A stretch of 51,069 bases of DNA from Candidatus Brocadiaceae bacterium (GCA_003551305.1 PUMJ01000001.1:1-51069), one strand, 5' to 3'. Counted from the first letter of the stretch, positions 11,912 to 21,502 are shown. The notes: a model not told the origin generated them from the sequence alone. A program made the numbers and translations.

Positions 11912-14221
11912 TTACGGAGAGATATCGTAGTCGGTTAGTTTGCGGCGCAGCGTATTGCGACTGATGCCGAGGGTCTCGGCCGTGCGGGTCTGCACACCAT
12001 CGTTGGCCGAGAGCGCTTCTTCGATCAACGTGCGCTCGATGGTGTTCATAACGCGATCGTAGAGGCCGCCGCCACCTCCTCTGCGACAGAGTTCCCGGGT
12101 GGCATGCTTCAGCAGGGTCTCCGGTGAACCCTCCAGGCGAGAGGGCCTGTCTTTCATGGCGGCCTTCCGTACCGGGGCGGAAAGCAGCTCGAGGGTCACC
12201 CCGCCGTCCTCACTCAGCACCATCGCGCGCTCGATACAGCTTTCGAGTTCGCGCACGTTGCCGGGCCAGTCATACTGCGCCATAGCGTCCAGCGCTTCGC
12301 GCGTGACGCGGGCCGGCTGTTTGCCGTATTTCCCGCCGTACTTCTCCAGGAAGTGCTCGACCAGGAACGGGATGTCCTCGCGGCGCTCGCGCAAGGGCGG
12401 GATGACGATGGGTATGACGTTGATCCGGTAATAGAGGTCTTCGCGGAAGACGCCCTGTCCGACCATCTCCTCCAGGTCCTGGTTGGTGGCGGCCACCACC
12501 CGCACGTCCACGCCGATGGTCTCCGTGCCGCCGACGCGCTCGAATTCCCGCTCCTGCAGCACCCTGAGCAGCTTTACCTGGAGGTGTGCGCTCATCGAGC
12601 CCACCTCATCCAGGAAGATGGTGCCGCCGTGGGCGAGTTCGAACCGACCCTTTCTACCGGCCACAGCACCGGTGAAGGCGCCCTCGACATGGCCGAAAAG
12701 CTCGCTTTCCAGCAGCCCTTCTGTGAGGGCCCCGCAGTTGACTTTCACAAACGGGCTCTCTGCCCGAGCGCTGTTGTAATGGAGAACACCCGCGATAAGC
12801 TCCTTGCCGGTGCCCGTCTCCCCCCGCAGCAGCACGGTGGCGTCGCTGCGGGCTACGGCCGCCGCGGTGGCCATTACGTTCCTCATGGCCTCGCCGGCTG
12901 CCACGATGTTACCGAATTTGTGGCGGGCGCCCAGATCCTCACGCAGGCGCAGGTTCTCCTGAAGCAGCTCCTCGCGCTCTATCATGACCGTCCGGTTTAT
13001 CTTGATGGCCTGTGAGACAAGAGAGGCGATGATGCCCAGGAGTCGGCGGTCCCGGGCCAGGGTCTGCTCATCGGCGAACTCGCGGTCCACGCTGATGGCG
13101 CCCACGACCTCGCCGTCAACCGCCAACGGCACGCAGACGAAAGAGACCGGCCCGCGCTGCTTGTCCTCGGTGCGTGCGCCGGTGCGGTTGAGGAACCGTT
13201 GGTCGCGGCTGATGTCCGCCACCGCCACAGGCCGTCCGGTGCTGACGACCTCGCCGGTCAGACCCTCTCCGGGCCGGTAACGTCCCCGGCGCCTTTCTTC
13301 CTCGCTCAGGCCGTGGGCGGCTGCGATGCGCAGCTCGCCGGTGGGCCGGTCCACAAGCACCAGGGTCCCGCGCTTCATCTGGAGTTCGCGAGCCAGGATG
13401 TTCATGGTCTGCTCGAAGACGGCCTCCAGATCGAGCGCCCCGCCGATGGCGGCGCTCATCTGGCTGAGGACCGTCACCTCGAGCTCCCCGCGGGACGCGG
13501 GCACAAACTTCACCTCCCCGTCTGTAAGGGCGAGTTCCCGGGGGATGCCTATGCTCTCAGAATGCCGCCCTTCCGCCTTCCGCAATGTGAAGGCAGGCCG
13601 ACCGTCGTGCACGCCCAGTTCGATGACCACCTGCGTCACGTGCCTCAGCCCGGCCAGAAAGGACTCGGAGTGGGCTTCTTTCTCCAGCACCCAGTAGGCG
13701 ACCGCCCCGAGGTCATGGAGCCGGGGGCAGATGTGCGTGAAAAAGCCGAGGGCCGCCTGCTCATCGCTCCAGAGTTCGGCCATGCCCGTCAGGCTGTCGA
13801 AGACGTAGCAGAAGGACGGCGCCTCGGTTTCGGCCTCTATCTGCTCGAGGGTCTGAGCCACGTCCTCGGGGCCAACCCCCGCCGGCATGCGGACGATGGA
13901 AGGTGCCTCCGGCCGGCCCCTTTCCGGTTCGGGGGACTCGGCGAAGACCCTGTCCCCCTGCCCTTTGCCAGTTGAGAAGCAGTCCACCAGGATGAGCCGG
14001 CCCTGCACTTTGTACCCGTACCTGCGCAGCACGGCATTCGGAGAGCGGTTGAAGCTGACGAAGACGACGGGGCCCTGCGCAACTTCTGCGTAGCTGCCCA
14101 GGAACACATCCATCGGCGCGCCGGAGTCCACCTCCCACACGACGCTGTCGCCCGCCTGCAGACCGCCCAGAATACGGTCCACATCCTCCAAACCTGTGCT
14201 CAGGCTCCGCTTATGCTTCAT
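11912..14221 (-). CDS. sigma-54-dependent activator: KaiC-like + GAF + AAA+ + Fis HTH
   Basis: A 769-residue enhancer-binding protein. Residues ~1-225 resemble a KaiC/RecA-like domain (TGLEDVDRILGGL; Walker-B-like YVFDSLT), but the P-loop is degenerate (EVDSGAPMDVF, no GKT), so it probably senses rather than hydrolyses ATP. A NifA-like GAF domain spans ~240-400. The AAA+ domain has Walker A GETGTGKE (467-474) and the sigma-54 contact loop GAFTGA (514-519). The C-terminus is a Fis-type helix-turn-helix ending in ISRNTLRRKL. It should activate sigma-54 promoters. The likely target is the adjacent glutamate synthase-like gene, and perhaps the secretin operon. The start codon ATG at 14221 follows GGAAGAGGGCG. 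Confidence 0.93.
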   Translation of the reverse strand: MKHKRSLSTGLEDVDRILGGLQAGDSVVWEVDSGAPMDVFLGSYAEVAQGPVVFVSFNRSPNAVLRRYGYKVQGRLILVDCFSTGKGQGDRVFAESPEPERGRPEAPSIVRMPAGVGPEDVAQTLEQIEAETEAPSFCYVFDSLTGMAELWSDEQAALGFFTHICPRLHDLGAVAYWVLEKEAHSESFLAGLRHVTQVVIELGVHDGRPAFTLRKAEGRHSESIGIPRELALTDGEVKFVPASRGELEVTVLSQMSAAIGGALDLEAVFEQTMNILARELQMKRGTLVLVDRPTGELRIAAAHGLSEEERRRGRYRPGEGLTGEVVSTGRPVAVADISRDQRFLNRTGARTEDKQRGPVSFVCVPLAVDGEVVGAISVDREFADEQTLARDRRLLGIIASLVSQAIKINRTVMIEREELLQENLRLREDLGARHKFGNIVAAGEAMRNVMATAAAVARSDATVLLRGETGTGKELIAGVLHYNSARAESPFVKVNCGALTEGLLESELFGHVEGAFTGAVAGRKGRFELAHGGTIFLDEVGSMSAHLQVKLLRVLQEREFERVGGTETIGVDVRVVAATNQDLEEMVGQGVFREDLYYRINVIPIVIPPLRERREDIPFLVEHFLEKYGGKYGKQPARVTREALDAMAQYDWPGNVRELESCIERAMVLSEDGGVTLELLSAPVRKAAMKDRPSRLEGSPETLLKHATRELCRRGGGGGLYDRVMNTIERTLIEEALSANDGVQTRTAETLGISRNTLRRKLTDYDISP

Positions 14222-14259
14222 CGCCCTCTTCCCGACGCAAGAATCACTATCCTATCTTA

Positions 14260-14292
14260 GTGCATCTTACGGCATGCACAATGATTTGTCAG
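14260..14292 (-). promoter_or_regulatory. sigma-70 promoter with overlapping inverted repeat, upstream of the sigma-54 activator
   Basis: On the minus strand CTGACA (14287-14292), a 17-bp spacer and TAAGAT (14264-14269) form a good housekeeping promoter about 40 bp before the activator start. An inverted repeat, GTGCAT (14260-14265) and ATGCAC (14274-14279), covers the -10 and part of the spacer. A bound dimer there would block RNA polymerase, so autorepression is plausible. Confidence 0.5.
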
Positions 14293-14349
14293 AGTGCGTC
14301 CGAAATGGGCACCAGATGAGCAGGCGGGGCGGGACAACACGCCGGCGCG

Positions 14350-15774
14350 TCAGCGGGAGGATTCAAGGGCGTGTTTACCGATGCCCTGCTCGGCCATCAC
14401 GGGGTAGTCGCCTGCGAAGCAGGCGAGGCAGTAGCCGTCCCCGTCCCCCGCTACGGATTCCACCATGCCCTCGATGGTCTGGTAGCCGAGACTGTCCACA
14501 CCGAGGAAATCGCGGATATCCTCTACCGACTTCGAGGCCGCTATCAACTCGTCGGCGTGCTGAAAGTCAATGCCATAGTAGCAGGGATGGGTGATGGGCG
14601 GGGCGCTGATGCGCAGATGTATCTCGCGGGCGCCGGCGCGGCGCAGGTTGGCGATGCGCTCGCGACAGGTGGTGCCTCTGACGATAGAATCGTCCACGAC
14701 GACAAGCCGTTTGCCCCGGACCGCGTCGCGGATGACATTGAGCTTAATTTTGACGCTGCTGACCCGTTTTTCCTCGGCCGGCGTGATGAACGTACGCCCG
14801 ACGTAATGATTGCGCACGAAACCGATGTCAAACGGTATGCCGGATTCCCGGGCGTAACCGAGGGCCGCCGAGTTGCCGGAGTCCGGAATGGCGATGACGC
14901 TGTCCGCCTCCACGGGCCAGGTGCGGGCCAGGGCGGCGCCCAGCCGCAGCCGCACATTGTGGACGACTTCGCCGAAGACCACGCTGTCGGGACGCGCGAA
15001 GTAAAGATACTCGAAAACACACCGGGCGTGGCGCGGAGCGCGCCCCAAGCTGATCGAGCGGAGCCCCTCCGGACCGATCCGGATGATCTCGCCTGGTTCC
15101 ACCTCCCGCACAAGCTCCGCCTCCAGCAGGTCGAGCGCGCAGCTTTCGCTGGCCACGACGTAGCCGTCCGCCCTCCGCCCCAGCACCAGCGGTCGGAATC
15201 CGTAAGGGTCGCGCACCGCCGTCAACCTGTCGGCCTGCAGGATGATCAGCGCATAGGCCCCTTTCACCGCGTTGAGCGCATGCCGCAGCGGGTCTTGAGC
15301 GTTGGCGTGCTGAGGGTCAGCCAGCAGATGCACAAAAACTTCACTGTCGGTGGAAGTCTGGAAGATGGAGCCCCGTGCTTCGTAGGCTTGCCGGAGGCAA
15401 CGGGCGTTGGTGAGGTTACCGTTGTGGGCTACCGCCACGATGCCGCCGGAATATTCGATGACCAGGGGCTGTATGTTCTGCACCCGCCCCGAGCCGGTGG
15501 TTGAATAGCGGACGTGCCCGACTGCAACGTGACCGGGCAGGTCGTCGAGTTCAAACGGGCTGATAGCTTCCGACAGGAGGCCCAACCCCTTCTTGCTCTG
15601 GATGCTCCGGCCGTCGGAAGCCACGATGCCAGCCGACTCCTGGCCACGGTGTTGCAGGGCATAAAGGCCGAGATAAGCCAGGTCAGCGGCATTTGAACTG
15701 CCGTAGACTCCGACGATGCCGCACTCCTCGCGCGGGCCGGAGTCTGGCGCGCAATCAGCGTTCTGTCCGGTCAA
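14350..15774 (-). CDS. purF: amidophosphoribosyltransferase
   Basis: A 474-residue first enzyme of de novo purine synthesis, making phosphoribosylamine from PRPP and glutamine. The N-terminal nucleophile hydrolase motif EECGIVGVYG places the catalytic cysteine at residue 18, implying cleavage of a 17-residue propeptide. The phosphoribosyltransferase PRPP motif VVVDDSIVRGTT is present. The start is TTG at 15774, one base after the dapF stop, with GGGAGG upstream. It is co-transcribed with dapF, an unusual pairing. Confidence 0.96.
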   Translation of the reverse strand: MTGQNADCAPDSGPREECGIVGVYGSSNAADLAYLGLYALQHRGQESAGIVASDGRSIQSKKGLGLLSEAISPFELDDLPGHVAVGHVRYSTTGSGRVQNIQPLVIEYSGGIVAVAHNGNLTNARCLRQAYEARGSIFQTSTDSEVFVHLLADPQHANAQDPLRHALNAVKGAYALIILQADRLTAVRDPYGFRPLVLGRRADGYVVASESCALDLLEAELVREVEPGEIIRIGPEGLRSISLGRAPRHARCVFEYLYFARPDSVVFGEVVHNVRLRLGAALARTWPVEADSVIAIPDSGNSAALGYARESGIPFDIGFVRNHYVGRTFITPAEEKRVSSVKIKLNVIRDAVRGKRLVVVDDSIVRGTTCRERIANLRRAGAREIHLRISAPPITHPCYYGIDFQHADELIAASKSVEDIRDFLGVDSLGYQTIEGMVESVAGDGDGYCLACFAGDYPVMAEQGIGKHALESSR

Positions 15775-15775
15775 C

Positions 15776-16594
15776 TCAAGAACCTCCCTGAGAGCAAAGA
15801 CGCCCGGTGTAGATAAAACGCGCGTCCCCGGTCAGGCGCACGTCAACAACCCGCCCGCTGGCCGAGCGGAAGTCAATGGACAGTTGCCCGCCCCGGACAT
15901 GCACCGTGATGGGAGGCGCCCCGGCGCCGCCACGCTCGTGGCCGGCCACAGCCGACGCAATCGCTCCCGTGCCGCAGGCCAGAGTCTCGGCCTCAACGCC
16001 GCGTTCGTAAGTGCGGATGCTGACCTGGCCGGGCGCGGTCACCTGGACGAAGTCCACGTTAGTGCCCCGGGGCTGGAAAAGCGGATTGTGGCGTATCTCC
16101 CGCCCAACCGGTTCGACTTCGGCGGACTCGACGTCGTCGGTGAAGATGATGGCATGAGGCACCCCCGCCTCGACCGGATGCAGGGTCCAGAGCCGCCCGC
16201 AGGCCTCCACTTCGACCTCCTGCCCCACCGGCTCGACGTCGCCCATGCCGATAGTGACATCCTGCCCGCTGACCGTGGCGGTGACGGGCCCGGCTATGGT
16301 CTCCATTGCCATGGAGGCGGGCGCAAGGCCGCGCTCGAAAACGAAACGAGCAGCGCAGCGCGCGCCGTTGCCGCACATCTCCGCCTCGCTGCCATCTGCA
16401 TTGATGATGCGCATGCGAAAATCGTGAAGCTCGGAGGGCTCGATCAGGAGAACCCCGTCCGCCCCAACGCCCACGCGGCGCGGGCAGTACCGGCGGGCAA
16501 AGCCGGGGCTGTCCGGCCCCACGGCCTCGTCCCGGTTGTCCACGACGATGAAGTCGTTGCCCGTGCCAGCCATTTTTGTGAACTCAAGGCCCAT
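15776..16594 (-). CDS. dapF: diaminopimelate epimerase
   Basis: A 272-residue enzyme that epimerises LL- to meso-diaminopimelate for lysine and peptidoglycan synthesis. Both catalytic cysteine motifs are present: EMCGNGARC in the N-terminal half and ACGTGAIAS in the C-terminal half. Length is normal. It is the first gene of the dapF-purF pair. It implies a meso-DAP cell wall or at least the DAP lysine route. Confidence 0.97.
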   Translation of the reverse strand: MGLEFTKMAGTGNDFIVVDNRDEAVGPDSPGFARRYCPRRVGVGADGVLLIEPSELHDFRMRIINADGSEAEMCGNGARCAARFVFERGLAPASMAMETIAGPVTATVSGQDVTIGMGDVEPVGQEVEVEACGRLWTLHPVEAGVPHAIIFTDDVESAEVEPVGREIRHNPLFQPRGTNVDFVQVTAPGQVSIRTYERGVEAETLACGTGAIASAVAGHERGGAGAPPITVHVRGGQLSIDFRSASGRVVDVRLTGDARFIYTGRLCSQGGS

Positions 16595-16625
16595 ATGTCG
16601 CTCCCGCCGCTAGGTCCGAGGATAT

Positions 16626-16654
16626 AGCGTACCCTTCCGGTGGGCTTTCGTCAA
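16626..16654 (-). promoter_or_regulatory. possible promoter of dapF-purF
   Basis: On the minus strand TTGACG (16649-16654), a 17-bp spacer and TACGCT (16626-16631) would start transcription about 25 nt before dapF. The -35 is good and the -10 weak (3 of 6). Confidence 0.35.
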
Positions 16655-16729
16655 ACAGCCGCCCCCGCCCCGACGAGGCACAAAGAGCCGGCCTGGCCAG
16701 CGGACGCAATGACGAAAGCACTGTGCAAG

Positions 16730-17977
16730 TTACACCCAGCCGCGCAGTTGCATTGCCTCCGCCACGTGTCTTACGGCCACAGCGTAGGCGGCCTCGCGCA
16801 TATTGACGTCGAGCCGCTGCGCCGTCTCCAACACGGCGTGGTAGGCGGTGGTCATCTTCGCGTCCAGTCGCTGGTGCACCTCCTCTTCGTCCCAGTAGAA
16901 CATGTAGAGGTTCTGCACCATCTCGAAGTATGAGACGGTCACGCCACCGGCGTTACAAAGGAAGTCCGGCAACACGTGCACGCCGTTTCGGTGGAGGATT
17001 GAGTCGGCCTCTGGTGAGGTAGGTCCGTTGGCCAGTTCAGCCACGATTGACGCCCTGACATCCCCGGCGTTCTCGCCCGTGAGGACGTTTTCGAGGGCGG
17101 CCGGAATCAGGATGTCCACCTCCAGGCCGAGCAGCTCCGCGTTGGAGATGGGCTCCGTGCCGGGGAGACCGGCCACGGACCCGGTCTCGGCCTTGTGCGC
17201 GGCGACGTGCTCGGGATCGAGCCCCTCCTCGGCCAGGATTCCTCCCCGGCTGTCGCTGACGGCCACGACTTTGCAGCCGAAAAGCGTGTGACCGAGGTGT
17301 GCCGCGTAGTAGCCGGCGTTTCCGTATCCCTGCACGGCCACCCTGGCGCCGGCCAGGTCTGTGCCGCATTCCTTGGCGGCTTCGCGTATGACGTACCACC
17401 CCCCGCGCGCGGTGGCGTCGCCCCGACCGGCGGAACCGCCGAGCGCCGGTGGCTTGCCGGTGATGACTCCGAACTGGTTGGCCCCCTCCAGCCTGGAGTA
17501 CTCATCCATCATCCAGGCCATGATCTGAGGATTGGTGTAGACATCGGGGGCGGGGACGTCCCGGTCCGGTCCTATGAGGCGGCCGAGGGCCCGGACGTAA
17601 GCCCGGCTGACCCGCTCCAGCTCCCCCTGCGACATCTCCTTCGGGTTGCACACGATGCCGCCCTTGCCGCCGCCGAGGGGGATGTCCATCAGGGCGCATT
17701 TCCACGTCATCCAGGCCGCCAGGGCGCGCACTGTGTCTATATTCTCTTCCGGGTGGAATCTGAGGCCGCCCTTCGTGGGGCCTCTGGCGTCATTATACTG
17801 CACCCGGAAGCCCTGGAAGACCCTGGTGCTGCCGTCGTCCATGCGGACGGGCAGCGAGACCCAGACCTCGCGCATAGGCCGGCGCAGCATGTCATGGACG
17901 CCGGCATCCAGTTTCAGTATCTCCGCGCAGCGGTCAACCTGCTGCTGCACAACGGCGAACGGGTTAAATTCTGCCAT
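16730..17977 (-). CDS. glutamate dehydrogenase (Glu/Leu/Phe/Val dehydrogenase family)
   Basis: A 415-residue hexameric-type amino-acid dehydrogenase interconverting 2-oxoglutarate plus ammonia and glutamate. The substrate-site motif PLGGGKGGI carries the catalytic lysine, and [10 protein letters not shown] carries the catalytic aspartate. The dinucleotide fold AVQGYGNAG is followed by DSRGGI, which resembles NAD-preferring members. Length is typical. The gene stands alone, with 135- and 268-bp flanking gaps. Together with the glutamate synthase-like gene it suggests two ammonia routes. Valine or leucine dehydrogenase activity is less likely given the length and motifs. Confidence 0.93.
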   Translation of the reverse strand: MAEFNPFAVVQQQVDRCAEILKLDAGVHDMLRRPMREVWVSLPVRMDDGSTRVFQGFRVQYNDARGPTKGGLRFHPEENIDTVRALAAWMTWKCALMDIPLGGGKGGIVCNPKEMSQGELERVSRAYVRALGRLIGPDRDVPAPDVYTNPQIMAWMMDEYSRLEGANQFGVITGKPPALGGSAGRGDATARGGWYVIREAAKECGTDLAGARVAVQGYGNAGYYAAHLGHTLFGCKVVAVSDSRGGILAEEGLDPEHVAAHKAETGSVAGLPGTEPISNAELLGLEVDILIPAALENVLTGENAGDVRASIVAELANGPTSPEADSILHRNGVHVLPDFLCNAGGVTVSYFEMVQNLYMFYWDEEEVHQRLDAKMTTAYHAVLETAQRLDVNMREAAYAVAVRHVAEAMQLRGWV

Positions 17978-18124
17978 ATTCCAGACTCCGTGCGTGAGTT
18001 CCGCATTACAGTAACCCCTTCCGGCGCGGACGCGGTGAGAAGCGGCATAAGACTGGCGAGGTTACGATACCACGGGCCGTTGAATGAGAAAGGGAAATTT
18101 AGCATTTATCGGCCGCCGGCACAA

Positions 18125-18150
18125 GCAAAAGGGGCATCCGTCCTCCGGAT
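18125..18150 (-). terminator. weak terminator-like hairpin after the secretin operon
   Basis: On the minus strand ATCCG and CGGAT (18136-18150) can pair as a 5-bp stem with a 5-nt loop. It is followed by GCCCCTTTTGC, about 100 bp past the last gene of the operon. The stem is short, so this is tentative. Confidence 0.25.
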
Positions 18151-18245
18151 AGAGGTCGCCCGAAAGAACTCCCCGATTGCTATTCCCCCGGCGCATCGGT
18201 GGGACGAGGATGGCCATGTATGTGCTGTGCAAACAGTCCCACACC

Positions 18246-18752
18246 TCAGGGGCCGACCCAGCTCACCGTCAGGATTTGGATGGCTGAGTAAGTGCCAGCA
18301 TCCGGGAAAGGCCCATCCAGCAGGGAGGCCCGGACATGGAGGGTGATCTCTACCTCGTCGTCGCCCGGAACGTGCGTTATCCTGACAGGCGGCACCAGGA
18401 AGGAGTCGTGTGGGGCCCATGCTGTGCCGCCGGCGCCGCTGGAGCCGGTGCCCTCCCCGTCGAAGCCCAAGCGATATTCCGTTCGAAGAACGCCGCCTGG
18501 ACCGGCCAGTTGGGCCGCCGCACTGGTGTCCGCTGAGATCTCCGCATCCCCGGTGAGGATCAGGCGGGCGTTGGAATTGCCACGGGAAGTTTCGTCCGTC
18601 CCCGTCAGGGGTGCGAGTGTGACGGGAGAAAAGCCGGAGTCCCAGTACATCGTCTGCGCAAAGAGCGGCCAGGGCGTCAACAGGCCGGCCAGCACCGCCC
18701 CCGCAACGAGAAAACAGCGCATCCACACCGTCCCCCTGCCGCGACCGTTCAC
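18246..18752 (-). CDS. secreted fimbrial-subunit-like protein (paralogue B)
   Basis: A 168-residue exported protein whose signal peptide ends near WPLFAQ. It is clearly paralogous to the protein encoded at 21503-22039. The shared C-terminal pattern is TEY-x-L...DG-x-G...SFL...THV-x-GD...TL-x-VRAS...DAGTY-x-A-x-Q-x-LT-x-SW. The final alternating strand after DAGTY resembles the last beta-strand of spore-coat-U/archaic chaperone-usher subunits. That resemblance is by eye. The GTG start overlaps the secretin stop (GTGA), so the two are translationally coupled. Function unknown; probably a minor or alternative subunit of a surface structure. Confidence 0.8.
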   Translation of the reverse strand: MNGRGRGTVWMRCFLVAGAVLAGLLTPWPLFAQTMYWDSGFSPVTLAPLTGTDETSRGNSNARLILTGDAEISADTSAAAQLAGPGGVLRTEYRLGFDGEGTGSSGAGGTAWAPHDSFLVPPVRITHVPGDDEVEITLHVRASLLDGPFPDAGTYSAIQILTVSWVGP

Positions 18753-20182
18753 TGGTCCGCCTCCGGCGCCAAGGGAGCCGCCCTCGAGAACCAGTCTTCG
18801 AGTTCCTCCGGCTCGCCCCCCGGCCCGTGGGCGGCCTCCTTCATGGCCTCGAGTTCGCCGGGAACGTCCAGCATGGTGTGTCGGTCGGACAACGGCGACT
18901 CCCCCTCCTGCATCAGACGGGGGGTGATGAAGATGACGACCTCTTTCTGCACTTCCTCCCGGGAGGTCGAACGGAAAAGAGCGCCCAGCACCGGGATGGC
19001 GCCGAGGATGGGCACGCGCCGGACCTTGTCCCGCTCATGAGTTTCCACCAGCCCGCCGATCACAATGGCGTCTCCTTCCCGGACGCGCACGCGCGTCTTC
19101 GTTTTTCGGCGCTGTATGATGGGCAGGTCGCCCATCTGCTCTCCCCCGTCAGTGCGGTTGAGGTTGCTGGGCTCGCGCGCGACGTCGCTCACCTCGGTCG
19201 TGACGTTGACCGTTATGTCGCCGTCCCTGCCGATGTGGGGGGTCATCTCGAGCAGGACGCCGGATTTGACGACCTGCAGGTCTGTGCGAAGAAACGGCCC
19301 GTTGATATCAGTAACTATAGTGAAATACTGCTCGCGGGTGATGTCAATGACGGCGGTTTCACCGTTGAGCGTAGCGACGCGCGGGCGTGAGCGTATGCCG
19401 GCCACGCCCTTTTCGACCAGCATCCGGAGTGTGAGCAGCAGGGTGCGAAACTCTCGTTCGTCCACGCTGGCATATCGCGCCAGGCCGACAAAGTTCTGGG
19501 CCTGCTCCACGATGCTGAAGACCGTGTCGGGCCCGGTGCGCGTCCAGTCAATGCCCAGCTCCCGGCCGGCGTCGCGGGTCAGTTCGACCACCAGAGCCTC
19601 CAGAACCACCTGGGGGCGCGGAACGTCCAACTGCCCTACAATGTCGAGCACCTGCTCCAGGCGGTCTTGGGGGGCGTATACGAGCACCTCCGTGCTGCGT
19701 CGACCGCTGCTTACGTAAGGCACAAGCTCACGGGGCAGGGAGTTTTGCAGGTGCTGGGCCGTGACGTAGCTGAGGTACACGCGGCGGCTCTGCGCCAGCC
19801 GGGGAAAACTGGGCGAGTCCGGACGGCCGCTGCCGATCAGATAAAGGCCGCTCGACAACTCCCGCACCGAGAGAGCCTGAGCGGCGGTCACCTTCGCGAG
19901 CACATCCTCCAGGGAAGCGTCCTGCGCCTCCAGCGATATGAGCGTATCCTCGACTGCCGGGTCAACCACCACGGCCACGCCCACCTGCATGGCGATGTCG
20001 CGCACAACCTGCCGCAGCGGCACGTCCACCCAGACGTTGTCTATCAGTCCCGCGGGCGGCTGTCCGCCGGCCGCCATCGAGATGGGGCTGACGAGCATGA
20101 GCACCAGAGTGAGAAGGACAAGTGCCCCGATTCGCGCTGACCTCGACTGACGGGGGCCGCTCTTTGGCACGTCCGCATTCAT
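18749..20182 (-). CDS. secretin (GspD/PilQ-type outer-membrane pore)
   Basis: A 477-residue outer-membrane channel protein. After an N-terminal signal (cleavage probably near MAAGG) there is an STN/N0-like domain (VDVPLRQVVRDIAMQVG), then a short N-domain (LSYVTAQHLQNSLPREL). The C-terminal secretin core includes GVLLEMTPHIG, EGDAIVIGGLV and the diagnostic VPILGAIPVLGALF before KEVVIFITPRLM. It is shorter than type II secretion secretins, with a single clear N-domain. No secretion ATPase, platform protein or prepilin peptidase is encoded nearby. Its neighbours are an Ig-fold periplasmic protein (4 bp upstream) and subunit-like proteins. GGAGTG precedes the ATG. Confidence 0.92.
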   Translation of the reverse strand: MNADVPKSGPRQSRSARIGALVLLTLVLMLVSPISMAAGGQPPAGLIDNVWVDVPLRQVVRDIAMQVGVAVVVDPAVEDTLISLEAQDASLEDVLAKVTAAQALSVRELSSGLYLIGSGRPDSPSFPRLAQSRRVYLSYVTAQHLQNSLPRELVPYVSSGRRSTEVLVYAPQDRLEQVLDIVGQLDVPRPQVVLEALVVELTRDAGRELGIDWTRTGPDTVFSIVEQAQNFVGLARYASVDEREFRTLLLTLRMLVEKGVAGIRSRPRVATLNGETAVIDITREQYFTIVTDINGPFLRTDLQVVKSGVLLEMTPHIGRDGDITVNVTTEVSDVAREPSNLNRTDGGEQMGDLPIIQRRKTKTRVRVREGDAIVIGGLVETHERDKVRRVPILGAIPVLGALFRSTSREEVQKEVVIFITPRLMQEGESPLSDRHTMLDVPGELEAMKEAAHGPGGEPEELEDWFSRAAPLAPEADQ

Positions 20183-20186
20183 GAAT

Positions 20187-21473
20187 TCACTCCGACACTT
20201 GGAACACGATCCTCACTGTCCGAGACTCGTCTGCAGTGTCCGGCCCCACGGCAGCGGACTCGGCGCTCACCCGGATGACGGCCTCATATTCACCCGGGCT
20301 CGCCCGCGGTGGCACGGCCAGCCGGGCGGACACAGCCCGATGCATTCCGGGCGCCAGGGTGAAGCTCTCGGGCGAGACGGCAAGCCAATCCGCCGCCATC
20401 GCGTCAGGCTGCACCCGGATGCGCATCCTCATTGTCGAACCGGACTCGTTGCTCGTGCCGATGCTGAAAGAGGTGAAGCGACCAGGGTTGAGTCTCATCT
20501 CCACGAGTTCCGGCTTGACGCGCAGGCCGGTCGGTCCTTCCCGTGCGCTCACTTGTTTCCATTCGGCAGCCAGTTTTTCATCTACCGAGAACCGGCTCTG
20601 GGCAAAAGCACGCCGCCCCTCCATGCCCTCAGGCGCCACTGCGAAACGCACAACGTAATCGCCGGGTGGTACGGGTTCGGCGAGAACGCCCTCGAAAATG
20701 CGGCTGTCGCCGGGCAGCACGCGCCGGCGACGCGAATGCAATGGCACCGTTGCCGCCTGGCGGCGCCCGTCAAGGTAGAGGGTCGCCGTCGCATCGCCGG
20801 TGAAGCTGACCAGCCCGTCGTTAAGAACTTCCAGCGCCAGCCGCAGACCGGCTGGCGGGCTGGCGGCTTCCCCTCCGGCTGCGGCATCGAACCGGGGCAG
20901 TTCTACCTGCACCGAGGTGACCTGCGGCCGGGCCAGCCGGGTGTGGCGGGTCACACGCACGAACACCGCCGAAGCGGTTCGCAAAACGACCTGCACCCCG
21001 CCGGCCTGGCGGGGGCCGTCCAGCGTGACCATCACGGCTGCCCAGTAGTCGCCGTCCGCCTCCAGCGGGGGCGAGACGGTTCCCCGCATCGTCCGCTTCT
21101 CTCCCGGCCGGAGACTGACCTCCTCAGCCTCGAGCTGGAGCCAGGGGGTCGCCGAACGCTCGTGCCCCCGCTGCTCGCCAAAGGCAAGCCCCCCTTCCCG
21201 GCAAACGGCGAAGTCTGTGGCTGCTATTCGAACGCGCGCCGTCTGAGTTCGCGTGCCACGCTGCACGTTGTTCAAGGTCAGCTCAAACTCAGCAGTCTGC
21301 CCCGGCCGGACGGTAACCTGCTGCTGCAACGGCGAAACCGCAACACCCGCGAAAGCCGGCCAGGGCGTGACAAAAACCAGCAGAACGAGCGCCAGCAAGG
21401 GCCACGCCGTCGAACCCGCAAGCCTTCGACTGCGGCTGCACCGCGAGCGGATCATGTGTGCGGGGCTCAACAT
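20187..21473 (-). CDS. periplasmic Ig-fold protein, chaperone-like
   Basis: A 428-residue exported protein whose signal ends near PWPAFAG. It appears to hold two or three immunoglobulin-like beta-sandwiches. The first begins VSPLQQQVTVRPGQTAEFELTLNN, the opening pattern of PapD-like and WxL-associated DUF916-like domains. The last, LAPGMHRAVSARLAVPP, is an NPCBM/CARDB-like module. No C-terminal membrane anchor is obvious. In context, between a subunit-like gene and a secretin gene, a role in escorting or anchoring exported subunits is plausible but unproven. GGGAGGG precedes the ATG at 21473. It is larger than classical fimbrial chaperones (about 230 residues). Confidence 0.75.
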   Translation of the reverse strand: MLSPAHMIRSRCSRSRRLAGSTAWPLLALVLLVFVTPWPAFAGVAVSPLQQQVTVRPGQTAEFELTLNNVQRGTRTQTARVRIAATDFAVCREGGLAFGEQRGHERSATPWLQLEAEEVSLRPGEKRTMRGTVSPPLEADGDYWAAVMVTLDGPRQAGGVQVVLRTASAVFVRVTRHTRLARPQVTSVQVELPRFDAAAGGEAASPPAGLRLALEVLNDGLVSFTGDATATLYLDGRRQAATVPLHSRRRRVLPGDSRIFEGVLAEPVPPGDYVVRFAVAPEGMEGRRAFAQSRFSVDEKLAAEWKQVSAREGPTGLRVKPELVEMRLNPGRFTSFSIGTSNESGSTMRMRIRVQPDAMAADWLAVSPESFTLAPGMHRAVSARLAVPPRASPGEYEAVIRVSAESAAVGPDTADESRTVRIVFQVSE

Positions 21474-21502
21474 TTGCGGACCCTCCCTTCGTGGCCAACA
21501 GG

